A stretch of 39,603 nucleotides of DNA from an uncultured Cellvibrio sp. (GTDB lineage: Bacteria > Pseudomonadota > Gammaproteobacteria > Pseudomonadales > Cellvibrionaceae). Positions within the stretch are counted from its first letter, which is position 1, and each line of letters opens with the position of its first letter. Both the position numbers and the translations under genes were made by a program. The notes beneath the pieces are model-generated. The model was given only the letters and a program-made list of their open reading frames with translations, was not told the origin of the DNA and made no database searches. Where the stretch lies: positions 1-39,603 of the forward strand of contig CAMLOU010000022.1 in NCBI GenBank assembly GCA_946481735.1, in the 5' to 3' direction. This document shows positions 32,401-39,603 of this stretch, piece after piece.

Positions 32401-32894
32401 AAGGGCGCCTCACCATCAACAGCGACCTGAATTTGTCCCATGTAGACTGGCTGGAAAAACCGATCAACGAAACGCGTCTGTTATCCCTGGTCAAGGAGGC
32501 GGTCAGCCACAACCAATCCGCGCCGATTCATATTCTGCATATTGAAGACGATGTGGATTTGCAGCGGCTAATTGCTTTTATCGGGCATCGTTACGCCGAG
32601 TTTGACGGCGCGGCCAGCCTGGCGGAAGCGCGCGAGAAGATGCGGGAAAACCTGTACCAACTCGTTATCCTGGATTTGGGTTTACCCGATGGCAATGGTT
32701 GGGATTTGTTGCCGGAATTACGCGAACACCAGCCCGCCGCCAAGATCATTGTGTTGTCGTCCAGTGAACTCAATGAGGCACAAAAACAGCAGATTGAAAT
32801 GGCCTTTGTTAAAAATCGTGAATCCAGTCAGGAATTCCTTGATGTCATTGAATCATTTTTTACACAGCCAAAAGGCGCACCTGTTACGGGATGA
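29448..32894 (+). CDS. Hybrid sensor histidine kinase (Cache end, PAS, GAF, PAS, PAS, HisKA, HATPase, two receivers)
   Basis: 1148 residues from TTG 29448 (AAGG 5 nt upstream). It begins inside a Cache domain (FQGDLDPQRPPVAAIYSWQD). A second membrane helix is near residues 48-64, then come PAS (about 98-215), GAF (222-375) and two PAS domains (390-515 and 520-645). HisKA carries the phospho-acceptor His667 (STVSHELRTPLTAI). HATPase_c has the N box TNFLSNAAKF, G1 VSDNGGGIP and G2 KGGTGLGLAI. Two receiver domains follow, with phosphorylatable Asp950 (VTLDLMLPD) and Asp1076 (VILDLGLPD). No Hpt domain is visible. The real protein probably starts at 28586, with a frameshift between the two frames. 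The kinase at 32910 follows 15 bp later. Confidence 0.9.
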   Translation: MIHAIALRDFQGDLDPQRPPVAAIYSWQDISNEHAIYNETRRDTLVKWLFALLLAQVMMLLLWHFTRRYIRALIDEHRIQLEQERDSSETARQRLMLALASSDSGFWEWDIVTNKATFSLEWKKICGVPTDYPVEDDGEEWLSRLHPHDKEQCVNDMTRHIKGETPMFENEHRLRIHDGTYKWFYTRGKVVEWLADGRAARMLGVYTDISSRKHNEITILRQQAALRALNDIASLPAVEFEEQLRRSLILGARHLGMHYGIISRVKNTDYAVVVQISPDGRFQDEQHFPLQQTPCSITLADGDVVAVPCFSDSPFADHPAHTALQLQSYIGVPLWVEGDVYGTVSFSCASAARATPFDAQDKDFMRLLARWMGSVITHWQQDDRQRALYRRFTKLSDRLPGFLYQFQLNPDGSSFFPYASTGIKMVYGVNPAQASVNADAIYQVIHPDDREAVAASVNESAITLSTWRVSYRVNHPQRGLIWVQGDAQPEKLDDGSILWHGFISDVTAAKDAEQRLQETNELRQAIFDAASVAIISVDEKGLIKTFNRGAENMLGYMAEEVVGKHTPVAFHLPEEMMAHARAISTELNLNITDAFDAYVAKARRGEKDENEWTYVHRDGSHIPVLLAVTCLRDAQGDINGFLGIARDITELKRTNRLKSEFISTVSHELRTPLTAISGSLGLIVGGATGELPPNLYKMINIAHKNSLRLNHLVNDLLDMEKLVAGKMHFDMRSHELVPLIQQALEENTAYAAQHQVSFQLQGSEVNVQVVVDATRFLQVLTNFLSNAAKFSPPGSVVKVTVSLHRELVRVAVSDNGGGIPEEFRSRIFQKFSQADSSDRRQKGGTGLGLAICKELVERMGGSIGFESVEGMGSTFYFDLPCVNSSPVNFSARAEPMTEYRPILVVEDNHEVADLIATMLRNAGYQVDIADRGATALLSLSRKLYGAVTLDLMLPDMSGLQVLQQIRARKSTADIPVVVVSAAVDEGRLTINSDLNLSHVDWLEKPINETRLLSLVKEAVSHNQSAPIHILHIEDDVDLQRLIAFIGHRYAEFDGAASLAEAREKMRENLYQLVILDLGLPDGNGWDLLPELREHQPAAKIIVLSSSELNEAQKQQIEMAFVKNRESSQEFLDVIESFFTQPKGAPVTG

Positions 32895-32909
32895 TAGCGG
32901 TAAGCCATC

Positions 32910-34877
32910 ATGAAACCGCCCTTGCCCCCCAATGAGATGCTGCGCCTGCAAGCACTCTACGACTTATCGATCCTGGATACGCCCCGGGAAAAAAACTTTG
33001 ACGATATCACCGCTATCGCCAGCATGATTTGCGATGTGCCGACGTCCATCATCTCGCTGGTTGATAAGGAGCGCCAATGGTTTAAATCCAGCGTCGGATT
33101 GGAGGGTTCCGAGACGGCCCGCGACATCGCCTTTTGTGCGCACGCCATCTTGCAACCGGAGCAGCTGACCATTGTGCCGGACGCCTTGCAGGATAAACGA
33201 TTTGCCGATAACCCCCTGGTGACCGGTGAGCCGCACATTCGCTTTTATGCCGGCGCGCCGCTGGTGACAGACGCGGGCGCTGCACTGGGTACCCTGTGTG
33301 TGGTGGATTACAAACCGCGCACCCTGACCGCAGAGCAACAAAAGGCGTTAGCCGCATTGGCGCGGCAGGTGATGCAATTATTTTATTTACGATCAGCCAA
33401 TAACCTGCTGCAACGCAATGCTGAAAATCTGCAGTCCATTATCAACGGCGCTAATGTCGGCACCTGGGAAGTTAACGTGCAGACCGGTGGGGCATCCTTC
33501 AATGAACGCTGGGCAGAAATGCTCGGCTACTCGCTGGAAGAGTTGCAACCGCTGAGTATGTCGACCTGGTCATCACTGACACATAAAGAAGATCTGGTGC
33601 ATGCCCAGGCCATGCTCCAACAGCATTTCAGTGGCCGGACAGATTATTACGATTGCCAGTTCCGCATGCGCCACAAATTGGGTTTCTGGGTGTGGATACA
33701 CGCCCATGGCAGCGTATCCAAACGCACGGCGGACGGCATGCCGTTGATGATGTTCGGCACCCATGTGGATATCACCGCGCTCATGGAATCGCGCCGCGCG
33801 CTGGAAGAAAATGAAGAACGCTTTCGCAGCATGTTGAGTAACTTGCCCGGTGCAATCTACCGTTGTGTCAACGATCATCAATGGAGTATGCAATTCCTCA
33901 GCGATGAAGTGGAGGCGCTGACCGGTTATCCGGCCGAAGATTTTATCGACAATCGGCGGCGCAGTTTCAGCGATATCATGCATCCCGATGATGCCGGCAC
34001 AGCCGGTCATATTGTGCGCGCGGCGATTAGCGAGAAGCGCGAATTCACGCTGGAATATCGCGTGCAACGGGCCGATGGACAATGGTGTTGGCTGCAGGAA
34101 GTGGGGCGCGGTATCTTTGATGCGCAGGGCTATTTGAAATACCTGGATGGTTTTATCTGGGATATCAGCGAGCGCAAGAAAATGGAGCATATGAAAGACG
34201 AATTTGTGTCGACGGTCAGCCATGAATTGCGTACGCTTTTGACCTCCATCTCCGGTGCCTTGAAGCTGGTGGTCAGCGGGGCACTCGATGAGGCGCCGGA
34301 AAAATCCCGCACTATGCTGGACATCGCCTACAAAAACAGCCGGCGGCTTACCTTGTTGATCAATGACCTGCTCGACATGAAAAAATTATTGGCTGGCAAG
34401 ATGGACTTCAATTTCCATAGGCAGCCACTGCGGAGCTTACTGGAGCAAGCCGTTTATGAAAACAAAACCTACGGCGACCAATACCAGGTGAATTTTCAAT
34501 TGGAGCCGGTAACCGAGGATCTGTATGTTACGGTGGACGAACAACGTTTCTTGCAGGTGATGACCAATTTGCTGTCCAACGCCGCCAAGTTTTCACCACC
34601 CGGTGGCCGTGTCGATATTCGTGTAATGACGATGGATGACAAGCATATTGCGTTATCGGTCATTGATTATGGTTCCGGTATACCGCTGGAGTTTCAGCAT
34701 CGCCTGTTTGAAAAATTTTCCCAGGCTGATGCATCGGATTCCCGTCAAAAAGGCGGCACGGGCCTGGGGCTGGCGATCACCAAAGAATTGCTGGAACAGA
34801 TGAACGGTAAAATCAGCGTTGAGTCGCAGCCGGGGCTGGGAAGTTGTTTTACGATTACCTTACCTTGTGCGGAATAG
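32910..34877 (+). CDS. Soluble sensor histidine kinase (GAF-PAS-PAS-HisKA-HATPase)
   Basis: 655 residues, with no membrane helix or signal peptide, so a cytosolic sensor. A GAF domain comes first (about 20-165, LQALYDLSILDTPREKNFDD; FYAGAPLVTDAGAALGTLCV), then PAS domains at about 172-290 and 298-425. HisKA has His438 in STVSHELRT. The HATPase has TNLLSNAAKF, IDYGSGIP and KGGTGLGLAI. The catalytic core is closely similar to that of the upstream hybrid kinase (shared NDLLDMxKL, AGKM, FLQVxTN, SNAAKFSPPG, FSQADxSD), indicating duplication. In the H box the residue after T is Leu443 instead of the usual Pro. It has no receiver of its own; the CheY-like gene at 34893, 15 bp downstream, is a natural partner. 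Confidence 0.93.
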   Translation: MKPPLPPNEMLRLQALYDLSILDTPREKNFDDITAIASMICDVPTSIISLVDKERQWFKSSVGLEGSETARDIAFCAHAILQPEQLTIVPDALQDKRFADNPLVTGEPHIRFYAGAPLVTDAGAALGTLCVVDYKPRTLTAEQQKALAALARQVMQLFYLRSANNLLQRNAENLQSIINGANVGTWEVNVQTGGASFNERWAEMLGYSLEELQPLSMSTWSSLTHKEDLVHAQAMLQQHFSGRTDYYDCQFRMRHKLGFWVWIHAHGSVSKRTADGMPLMMFGTHVDITALMESRRALEENEERFRSMLSNLPGAIYRCVNDHQWSMQFLSDEVEALTGYPAEDFIDNRRRSFSDIMHPDDAGTAGHIVRAAISEKREFTLEYRVQRADGQWCWLQEVGRGIFDAQGYLKYLDGFIWDISERKKMEHMKDEFVSTVSHELRTLLTSISGALKLVVSGALDEAPEKSRTMLDIAYKNSRRLTLLINDLLDMKKLLAGKMDFNFHRQPLRSLLEQAVYENKTYGDQYQVNFQLEPVTEDLYVTVDEQRFLQVMTNLLSNAAKFSPPGGRVDIRVMTMDDKHIALSVIDYGSGIPLEFQHRLFEKFSQADASDSRQKGGTGLGLAITKELLEQMNGKISVESQPGLGSCFTITLPCAE

Positions 34878-34892
34878 TGTGGGGGACGCATC

Positions 34893-35276
34893 ATGCACAC
34901 CGAGTTGCAACGAATTTTGTATGTTGAAGATGATCCGGATATCCAGGCAATCGCCGTCATGGTGTTGGAGACGATTCACGGGTTTACGCTGGAGGTATGT
35001 TCACCCGGCTGTGAGGCGTTGCAAAAAGCCGAGGCATTCAATCCGGATTTAATCCTGATGGATGTGATGATGCCCAATATGGATGGCCCGGAAACCCTGG
35101 CAGGCTTGCGTGAATTTCCCACGCTGGCCACCACGCCGGTGGTGTTTATGACCGCCAAGGTGCAACCGCAGGAAGTGCAGGCTTACCTGGACCTTGGTGC
35201 GGTCGGTGTCATCGCCAAGCCCTTTGATCCGATGTTGCTGGTGGATCAATTGCGCGAAATCTGGGAGCGTCAGTAA
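34893..35276 (+). CDS. CheY-like single-domain response regulator
   Basis: A 127-residue receiver domain without an output domain. Conserved residues are the acidic pocket in YVEDDPD (D13/D14), the phospho-acceptor Asp57 in LILMDVMMP, Thr87 in FMTAK and Lys109 in VIAKPFDP. It would accept phosphate from one or both kinases upstream (28586-34877), which lie in the same direction with 15-bp gaps. The output is therefore protein-protein contact or phosphate relay, not direct DNA binding. GGGGGA lies about 8 nt before the ATG. A strong terminator follows 16 bp after the stop. Confidence 0.93.
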   Translation: MHTELQRILYVEDDPDIQAIAVMVLETIHGFTLEVCSPGCEALQKAEAFNPDLILMDVMMPNMDGPETLAGLREFPTLATTPVVFMTAKVQPQEVQAYLDLGAVGVIAKPFDPMLLVDQLREIWERQ

Positions 35277-35292
35277 GGTTTCTTTTCATAAG

Positions 35293-35319
35293 AAAACGCC
35301 CGGATTCACCGGGCGTTTT
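35293..35319. terminator. Bidirectional intrinsic terminator
   Basis: A perfect 11-bp stem (AAAACGCCCGG at 35293-35303, CCGGGCGTTTT at 35309-35319) encloses a 5-nt loop. A and T runs flank both sides, so it ends the kinase/receiver transcript and the convergent PstS-like gene transcript. Confidence 0.95.
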
Positions 35320-35350
35320 GATTTAGCGATACATCTTACTTACAGCTACT

Positions 35351-35779
35351 TTACGGCAGTTTGTAGATCACCTTAACCGAATCATCCACTGCACTGGCGT
35401 CCACATAACCGATCATCTTCGGGTTACCCGCAACCAGGATTTTTACCGCTGCGTCGTCACCGCTGTCTTTGGGTGGCGTGCCTTTTCCAGTAAACACCAG
35501 CTTGGACCAGTAGGCTTTATATTGGCTGGGGCTTTTATCGCAAATTGCCTGGTTGAACTGGTCGCGCGTGGCAGAGCCATCGTCCTGGTTCAGGGGAATA
35601 GCGGGCGAACCGTTGGGAAAACTTTTGCTTTTTCCCAGGAACAGGCGTGAGATTTCATCGGCCGTCAAACTGTCAAAACCGGCGGAGGGATGAACGATAA
35701 CAGCAACTTCAGCCAGCACCGCACCGGACCAGCTGATGATTGCCATAGCGGCTACAGAACGTAAGAAATTTTTCATCAT
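35351..35779 (-). CDS. Short PstS-like periplasmic phosphate-binding-type protein
   Basis: A 142-residue exported protein with a signal peptide (MMKNFLRSVAAMAIISWSGA, cleavage near VLA). The mature part shows the PstS-family pattern LTADEISRLFLGKSKSFPNG, then the anion-site-like block DDGSATRDQFNQAI, a central KAYWSKLVFTGKGTPPK and a C-terminal GNPKMIGYVDASAVDDSVKV. It is about half the length of classical PstS (around 320 residues), so it is not a complete two-lobed transport receptor of the usual kind. No pstCAB genes are nearby. It shares a transcript with the porin upstream (11-bp gap). It may present phosphate or another oxyanion to the sensor kinase (inference). Confidence 0.85.
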   Translation of the reverse strand: MMKNFLRSVAAMAIISWSGAVLAEVAVIVHPSAGFDSLTADEISRLFLGKSKSFPNGSPAIPLNQDDGSATRDQFNQAICDKSPSQYKAYWSKLVFTGKGTPPKDSGDDAAVKILVAGNPKMIGYVDASAVDDSVKVIYKLP

Positions 35780-35790
35780 GGCGCTTCCTC

Positions 35791-36966
35791 TTAGAACACT
35801 GATTGCAACGCAACAGAGAAAACTTTCTGTTCGCCTTTATTATCATCCACGTCGTCGTATTGCAGCTTCAAGGCCACACCGGAACTGACATCCCAGCGTA
35901 CACCGTAAGACATGGTATCGCGGAATTCACCGCGCGTTGCCGCAATCGCCTGTAAGGTGCCGATGATGGGTGCAGTCTCCGCACTTACTGGAATACCGGC
36001 TTCCGGTGAGGCGAGTTCGTCATCCGACTTGGCGCTGGTCACGTGGAATAAAAAATCCCCGGCGCGCACACCGCCCATGATGTAGTGGCGAATATTTTTG
36101 GAGAGGAACGAATCCTCTACATCAAACTCGACATATTCCGCCGCCGCAACAAAACGGCCGGTGTCGATGTTGAGGCCCACTTCCGCAAACGTCGTGCGAT
36201 CTTCATCGACCAATACCTTGGTAACTGTATCGGCAAAGGGTGAAGCTTCAAGCTGACCCAAAAATTGGTTGAAGCTGACGGTTTCGCTCAACTGGAAATC
36301 GCTGAACTCAATCGTCAGGTCGGTTTGGTGATAGGCGGCACGCAGCGTCCACCAATCGCGCCCGATAGTGGCGGCGACACCCATCTGGTTTTTGGATTCC
36401 GCTGTTGCAGAAATACCCGTGAGTACAAAGTCATCATCAAAGCTGCCGACGTAAACCTGGAAGCTGGTATCGAAACTGCCCAGGGCGGACGTCAGGTAAT
36501 AGTCGATGCCGTTAACATTGTTAAACGGCAAGTAATACAGTTCTTGCGGTGCCGAGATCCAGGCGTAGGTATAACCCACATCCAGGTAATCGGAAAACAT
36601 ATAAAACGGTGTGCGCAACCGGCCGACACGCACTTTACTGTTTTCGGTGGCCTGCCAGGTCAGGTAAGCCCACTCCGCACTAAAGTCATAATCGTCACTG
36701 CTGCGTGCGATCATTTGCACGGTGGCCGAAATTTTCTCGTTCACCTTGCCGCTCACTTGCAAGCCGAGCAGGTTTTTGTCGAACGTTAAATCTTCATCGT
36801 CATAACCGCCGTAGGCGATACTGTTTTCATCGTCAACGAAGCCACCACCGACGGACAAAAAGCCGGAGATGTTGACATCCGCTGCCTGCGCCCAAGGCGT
36901 TAGCATCAAGCCGGCGATGGCCAAGGCCAGGCCGTGCTTTTTGCGTTGTGTGTTGTTTACATTCAT
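35791..36966 (-). CDS. Outer-membrane porin-like beta-barrel protein
   Basis: 391 residues. A signal peptide (about 1-28, HGLALAIAGLMLTPWAQAAD) is followed by a beta-rich mature chain with alternating amphipathic strands and many Asp/Tyr loops, starting with NISGFLSVGGGFVDDEN. Typical porin strands are KISATVQMIARSSDDYDFSA, EWAYLTWQATENSKVRVGR and GVALKLQYDDVDDNKGEQK. The C-terminus ends in VALQSVF; a terminal Phe is the signal recognised by the BAM assembly machinery. Members of this group are annotated as porins of unknown substrate. GAGAGG lies upstream of the ATG. It forms a two-gene unit with the PstS-like protein, which supports an anion-related role (inference). Confidence 0.85.
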   Translation of the reverse strand: MNVNNTQRKKHGLALAIAGLMLTPWAQAADVNISGFLSVGGGFVDDENSIAYGGYDDEDLTFDKNLLGLQVSGKVNEKISATVQMIARSSDDYDFSAEWAYLTWQATENSKVRVGRLRTPFYMFSDYLDVGYTYAWISAPQELYYLPFNNVNGIDYYLTSALGSFDTSFQVYVGSFDDDFVLTGISATAESKNQMGVAATIGRDWWTLRAAYHQTDLTIEFSDFQLSETVSFNQFLGQLEASPFADTVTKVLVDEDRTTFAEVGLNIDTGRFVAAAEYVEFDVEDSFLSKNIRHYIMGGVRAGDFLFHVTSAKSDDELASPEAGIPVSAETAPIIGTLQAIAATRGEFRDTMSYGVRWDVSSGVALKLQYDDVDDNKGEQKVFSVALQSVF

Positions 36967-37128
36967 GGATTAACCTCTCAAAAAAATTAGCCACGCCTTT
37001 TTGTTAAACACGTTTTCTCACCGCTTGCTCTCAGGTGTTTACCTCCCACCTTTTTTCGCTTCTTCACAATCTACAGGCACTACACCGCCCCGATGAATCT
37101 TCACCGCATCATGGAGGAACCAGGTGAT

Positions 37129-38079
37129 TTACTGCGCTTGGGCCTTGCGAATATCGTCGAGGGTTTTTTGGGCTTTGGTATTGCCCTGGGCAACGGCTTT
37201 TGCCACCCACTCTTCTGCCAGTTGCGGATTTTTCCGGGTACCTTTGCCGACAAAATACAGGTAGCCCACCATTAACTGCGCTTCGCCATAACCCTGGTTT
37301 GCCGCTTTCAGATACCACTCATGGGCGGACCTGGCATCTTTGGCCACGCCCGTGCCCTGGTCGTACAGGTAACCCATCATGAATTGGGCTTCGGGGTGCT
37401 GGGCGCTAGCGGCTTTTTCGAACCATTGAAATGCGGCGGTGTAATCCTGGGGGATATGTTTGCCCTCCATATGCAGATACGCCAGGGTGTACTGGGCTTC
37501 GGTGTGACCTTGTTCGGCCGCTTGTTGATACCAATGGACGGCCTGGGTGTAATCCTGCGTTTGGCCTTCGCCCTTGAAAAAACTGTTGGCCAGTTGGAAT
37601 TGGGCCAGTGGATTGCCCTGCCGGGCGGACTTTTCAAACCAGCTAATGGCTTGGGGAAGGTTTCGGTCGGTCCTGGTTCCGTCGTAATAGAGGGTGGCCA
37701 GGGTTATTTGGGCGGGCTCGATACCGGCGTTGGCAGCGACCGTGAGCCATTTAATGGCATCGGGTACGTCTTGTGTTACGCCATCCCCGTCGAGCAGCAT
37801 CTTGCCGACTTCATAGTTGGACAAGGCATGTCCCTGGCGGGCGGACTTTTTCAGCCAGGCGATTGCGCGGCCTTTGTCCTGGGGCATCCCCAGCCCGTCC
37901 TTCTGCATGATACCGAGGTAATAACGCGCCTCGGCGTTGCCGACGGTGGCCAGGGTACGAAACTCGGCCAGCGCAGCAGCATAATTCTGGTTATCAAAGG
38001 CTTTAATGCCGTCATTCAAGGTGGCGCAAACAGTGGTGCTGAATAAACAGCCCAGGATAAATAACAACCTTTTCATCAT
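37129..38079 (-). CDS. Sel1-repeat (TPR-like) secreted protein
   Basis: A 316-residue protein. Start ATG 38079 (a second ATG follows) is chosen because a signal peptide begins there (MMKRLLFILGCLFSTTVCA); the frame opens 36 codons earlier. After an N-terminal TPR-like helix (IKAFDNQNYAAALAEFRTLA) come seven consecutive 36-residue Sel1 repeats with the A-x-x-x-L-G-x-x-Y-x-x-G-x-G and A-x-x-W-x-x-K-A-A-x-Q-G pattern, nearly all in exact register. The last ends near residue 305. Sel1 proteins are scaffolds, often periplasmic and associated with signalling or envelope complexes; the partner is unknown. It is a single-gene unit 162 bp upstream of the porin on the same strand. Confidence 0.92.
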   Translation of the reverse strand: MMKRLLFILGCLFSTTVCATLNDGIKAFDNQNYAAALAEFRTLATVGNAEARYYLGIMQKDGLGMPQDKGRAIAWLKKSARQGHALSNYEVGKMLLDGDGVTQDVPDAIKWLTVAANAGIEPAQITLATLYYDGTRTDRNLPQAISWFEKSARQGNPLAQFQLANSFFKGEGQTQDYTQAVHWYQQAAEQGHTEAQYTLAYLHMEGKHIPQDYTAAFQWFEKAASAQHPEAQFMMGYLYDQGTGVAKDARSAHEWYLKAANQGYGEAQLMVGYLYFVGKGTRKNPQLAEEWVAKAVAQGNTKAQKTLDDIRKAQAQ

Positions 38080-38385
38080 CGGATATCCATCACGTCCTGC
38101 AATTGGGTAACGGCGGAGCGGTACCGCCGGATAAGAATGATCGCGACAAACAGATGTCGACTGCGAAGCAACTTGTTTTCCCTGCATCTGCTATCCGGTC
38201 AGTATGTGGGAAGGGAATAAAGGGAGCTGACAGCCGAGCGGCAGTCAGGGGGCCGTCTGATAATACCTGCGGCCTATGTTGGGCGAAGTATGAACGATTT
38301 TAGTAGGAATGCAAATTTACATGCCAAAAATGTGGTGTAGAGCAATCTTTTTGGCACCGCTTCGCTTGTTGGCGGCGCAGGCCTG
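38080..38385. other. 306-bp intergenic region
   Basis: Leader region of the Sel1 gene and downstream region of the HD-GYP gene, both on the minus strand. A GC-rich stretch and an AT-rich stretch are present. I see no gene, no convincing terminator and no clear promoter. Confidence 0.5.
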
Positions 38386-39603
38386 CTACTGATCAATCCA
38401 CAAATGTTCCAGGTTGCGAAATCCCCAGGTCTCGGCTGATTCCCTGCCCACGATTTTTTCGTCCTGCTGGCGGGCCAGGTCCACCACCTCCGGCGCGATC
38501 TGCACCCGGGATTTGGTGGAAAAGAAGACCTTGACCCTGGGAGTCAGGAGTGAGTCGGCGTTTTGCTCAATCACCACTCCGAGGCGCCCGCTGGTCAGGC
38601 GCACCAGCGAGCCAATGGGGTAAATCCCGACCGTTTTGACAAAGGCCTGGAAGACCGCATCGTCAAAATGCCCTTTGCTCCATTCGGCCATCTTGCGGAT
38701 TGCCTCGGCGGGTAGCCAGCCCTGTTTGTACGGGCGATCCGAGGTAATTGCATCGTACACATCGCTCACCGCGCCCATGCGCGCGAGCAAGCTGATGTCG
38801 TCGCCGCGCAGGCCGTGGGGATAACCGGTACCGTCGATTTTTTCGTGATGGTGCAAGCACACATCCAGCACCGCCGGGCTGACGGAATCACTGTTTTGCA
38901 AGATGCGCAGCCCCCGCTCCGGGTGAGTCTTCATCACGGCAAATTCGGTATCGGTCAGCTTGCCGGGCTTGTTGAGGATCTGGTTGGTAATGGCGATCTT
39001 GCCGATGTCGTGCAGCAGTCCTGCAAGGCCTGCTTCGCGGACGTGTTCTTCGCTCATATTCAACTGGCGGGCGAGGGCGATCATCAAACCGCACACGGCC
39101 ACGGAATGCATGTAGGTATATTCATCGACGTTCTTGAGCCGCGCGAGACTGATCAGCGCGTGGGGGTGGCGCGAGGCCGAGTTAGCGATATCTTCCACCA
39201 GTGCCAGGGCCTGGCCAACCTCAATGGCTTTACCCATGCGCGCCGTGCTGAACATATCCACCACCGATTGCTTGGCCGTATTACACAGCTTCATGGCCGC
39301 GCGAACTTCGTCCGCCATACTGGTGGTTGAGGTGGACAAAGGCTTGTCCGCTTCCCGCAACAAGTATTCTGTCTCCTCGGCTACGTCTTCATCGGTTCTC
39401 GCCGTGGCCCCCTGCGCGACATCCGCTCCCCTGGTGGTATCGATCCAGACTTCGCGGATACCGCTGGCGAGCAGGGTTTTCAGGTCGTTTTGCTGGGTGA
39501 GTAAAAAGCGTGAACGCCAGAAAGGGTGTTCCATCCAGGAGCCGCAGAGTTCATGGATGTACATGCCAAGACGCAGGTCCTGCACAGAGATTCGTTTAAG
39601 CAT
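38386..39603 (-). CDS. HD-GYP cyclic-di-GMP phosphodiesterase with DUF3391 N-terminus
   Basis: A 405-residue cytosolic enzyme predicted to hydrolyse c-di-GMP to GMP or pGpG. The N-terminal DUF3391-type region (about 1-130, ISVQDLRLGMYIHEL and LKTLLASGIREVWIDT) precedes the HD-GYP domain. Metal-binding motifs are intact: HDIGK at 198-202, the downstream His in MKTHPERG near 227, and HHEKIDGTGYP at 252-262, then DVYDAITSDRPYK. A C-terminal region of about 90 residues follows (ASxxVRLTSGRLGVVIEQN-like). The ATG is the last codon of the window (39601-39603), and the N-terminus matches the family start (MLKRISVQDL), so the gene appears complete; its promoter lies outside the window. Confidence 0.93.
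   Translation of the reverse strand: MLKRISVQDLRLGMYIHELCGSWMEHPFWRSRFLLTQQNDLKTLLASGIREVWIDTTRGADVAQGATARTDEDVAEETEYLLREADKPLSTSTTSMADEVRAAMKLCNTAKQSVVDMFSTARMGKAIEVGQALALVEDIANSASRHPHALISLARLKNVDEYTYMHSVAVCGLMIALARQLNMSEEHVREAGLAGLLHDIGKIAITNQILNKPGKLTDTEFAVMKTHPERGLRILQNSDSVSPAVLDVCLHHHEKIDGTGYPHGLRGDDISLLARMGAVSDVYDAITSDRPYKQGWLPAEAIRKMAEWSKGHFDDAVFQAFVKTVGIYPIGSLVRLTSGRLGVVIEQNADSLLTPRVKVFFSTKSRVQIAPEVVDLARQQDEKIVGRESAETWGFRNLEHLWIDQ

Noticed and set aside
38340..38362. Sigma-54 promoter at TTTTTGGCACCGC
   Set aside because: TGGCAC is present, but no GC follows at the required 10-bp spacing from GG.
1..39603. CRISPR arrays, tRNA/rRNA genes, insertion sequences, prophage
   Set aside because: None recognised by reading both strands; the only tandem repeats are the short arrays at 14930 and 28197, which lack spacer structure.

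Overview
The window looks like a chromosomal segment of a free-living gammaproteobacterium, probably Cellvibrionaceae or a close relative. This rests on gene content: an AcnA-type aconitase, the smpB / ratA / rnfH neighbourhood typical of Gammaproteobacteria, TonB-type and outer-membrane proteins, a sugar-type MFS carrier and large multi-PAS sensor kinases. The species is inference. No rRNA, tRNA, tmRNA, CRISPR array, integrase or insertion sequence was seen.

Left part (1-12.6 kb). A receiver-less sigma-54 activator (minus strand) is divergent from a small winged-helix-like protein and a chalcone-isomerase-like/TonB C-terminal fusion protein; a GG-N10-GC sigma-54-type promoter lies between them. 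Then come acnA, an MFS (GPH/sugar-type) transporter, a small coiled-coil protein, a class I methyltransferase preceded by a near-consensus Pho box, a tandem-domain secreted protein, a DUF4136 lipoprotein, a sodium:neurotransmitter-symporter-family (NSS) transporter and smpB.

Middle part (12.7-19.2 kb). A second NSS transporter, ratA and rnfH run on the plus strand, followed by a 15-bp tandem repeat, a strong terminator, a glycine-zipper protein, an M14-type zinc peptidase overlapping an alpha/beta hydrolase, and a chromate transporter.

Metal-efflux part (26.9-19.3 kb, minus strand). One tightly packed operon encodes a BlaI/CopY-type repressor, an M56 membrane metallopeptidase with a His/Cys-rich loop, a TolC-type outer-membrane channel, a His-rich lipoprotein, an RND adaptor and an HME-type RND pump. 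A promoter with an inverted repeat centred on its -35 box precedes it. The likely logic is metal sensing by the M56 protein, proteolytic inactivation of the repressor and induction of the pump. This extends the known BlaR/BlaI paradigm and is inference for metals.

Unassigned small locus (27.0-28.1 kb). Two translationally coupled small proteins share an H-x6-C-x2-C signature. They are divergent from a 53-residue ribbon-helix-helix protein. A perfect 23-bp palindrome sits between the two predicted -35 boxes. This is the best candidate here for something undescribed.

Signalling part (28.6-39.6 kb). A dCache-type sensor fragment and a PAS/GAF hybrid kinase appear to be one gene split by a one-base frameshift. 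They are followed by a soluble GAF-PAS-PAS kinase with a related catalytic core and by a CheY-like regulator. A strong bidirectional terminator separates these from a convergent pair, a short PstS-like binding protein and a porin. A Sel1-repeat protein and an HD-GYP c-di-GMP phosphodiesterase end the window.
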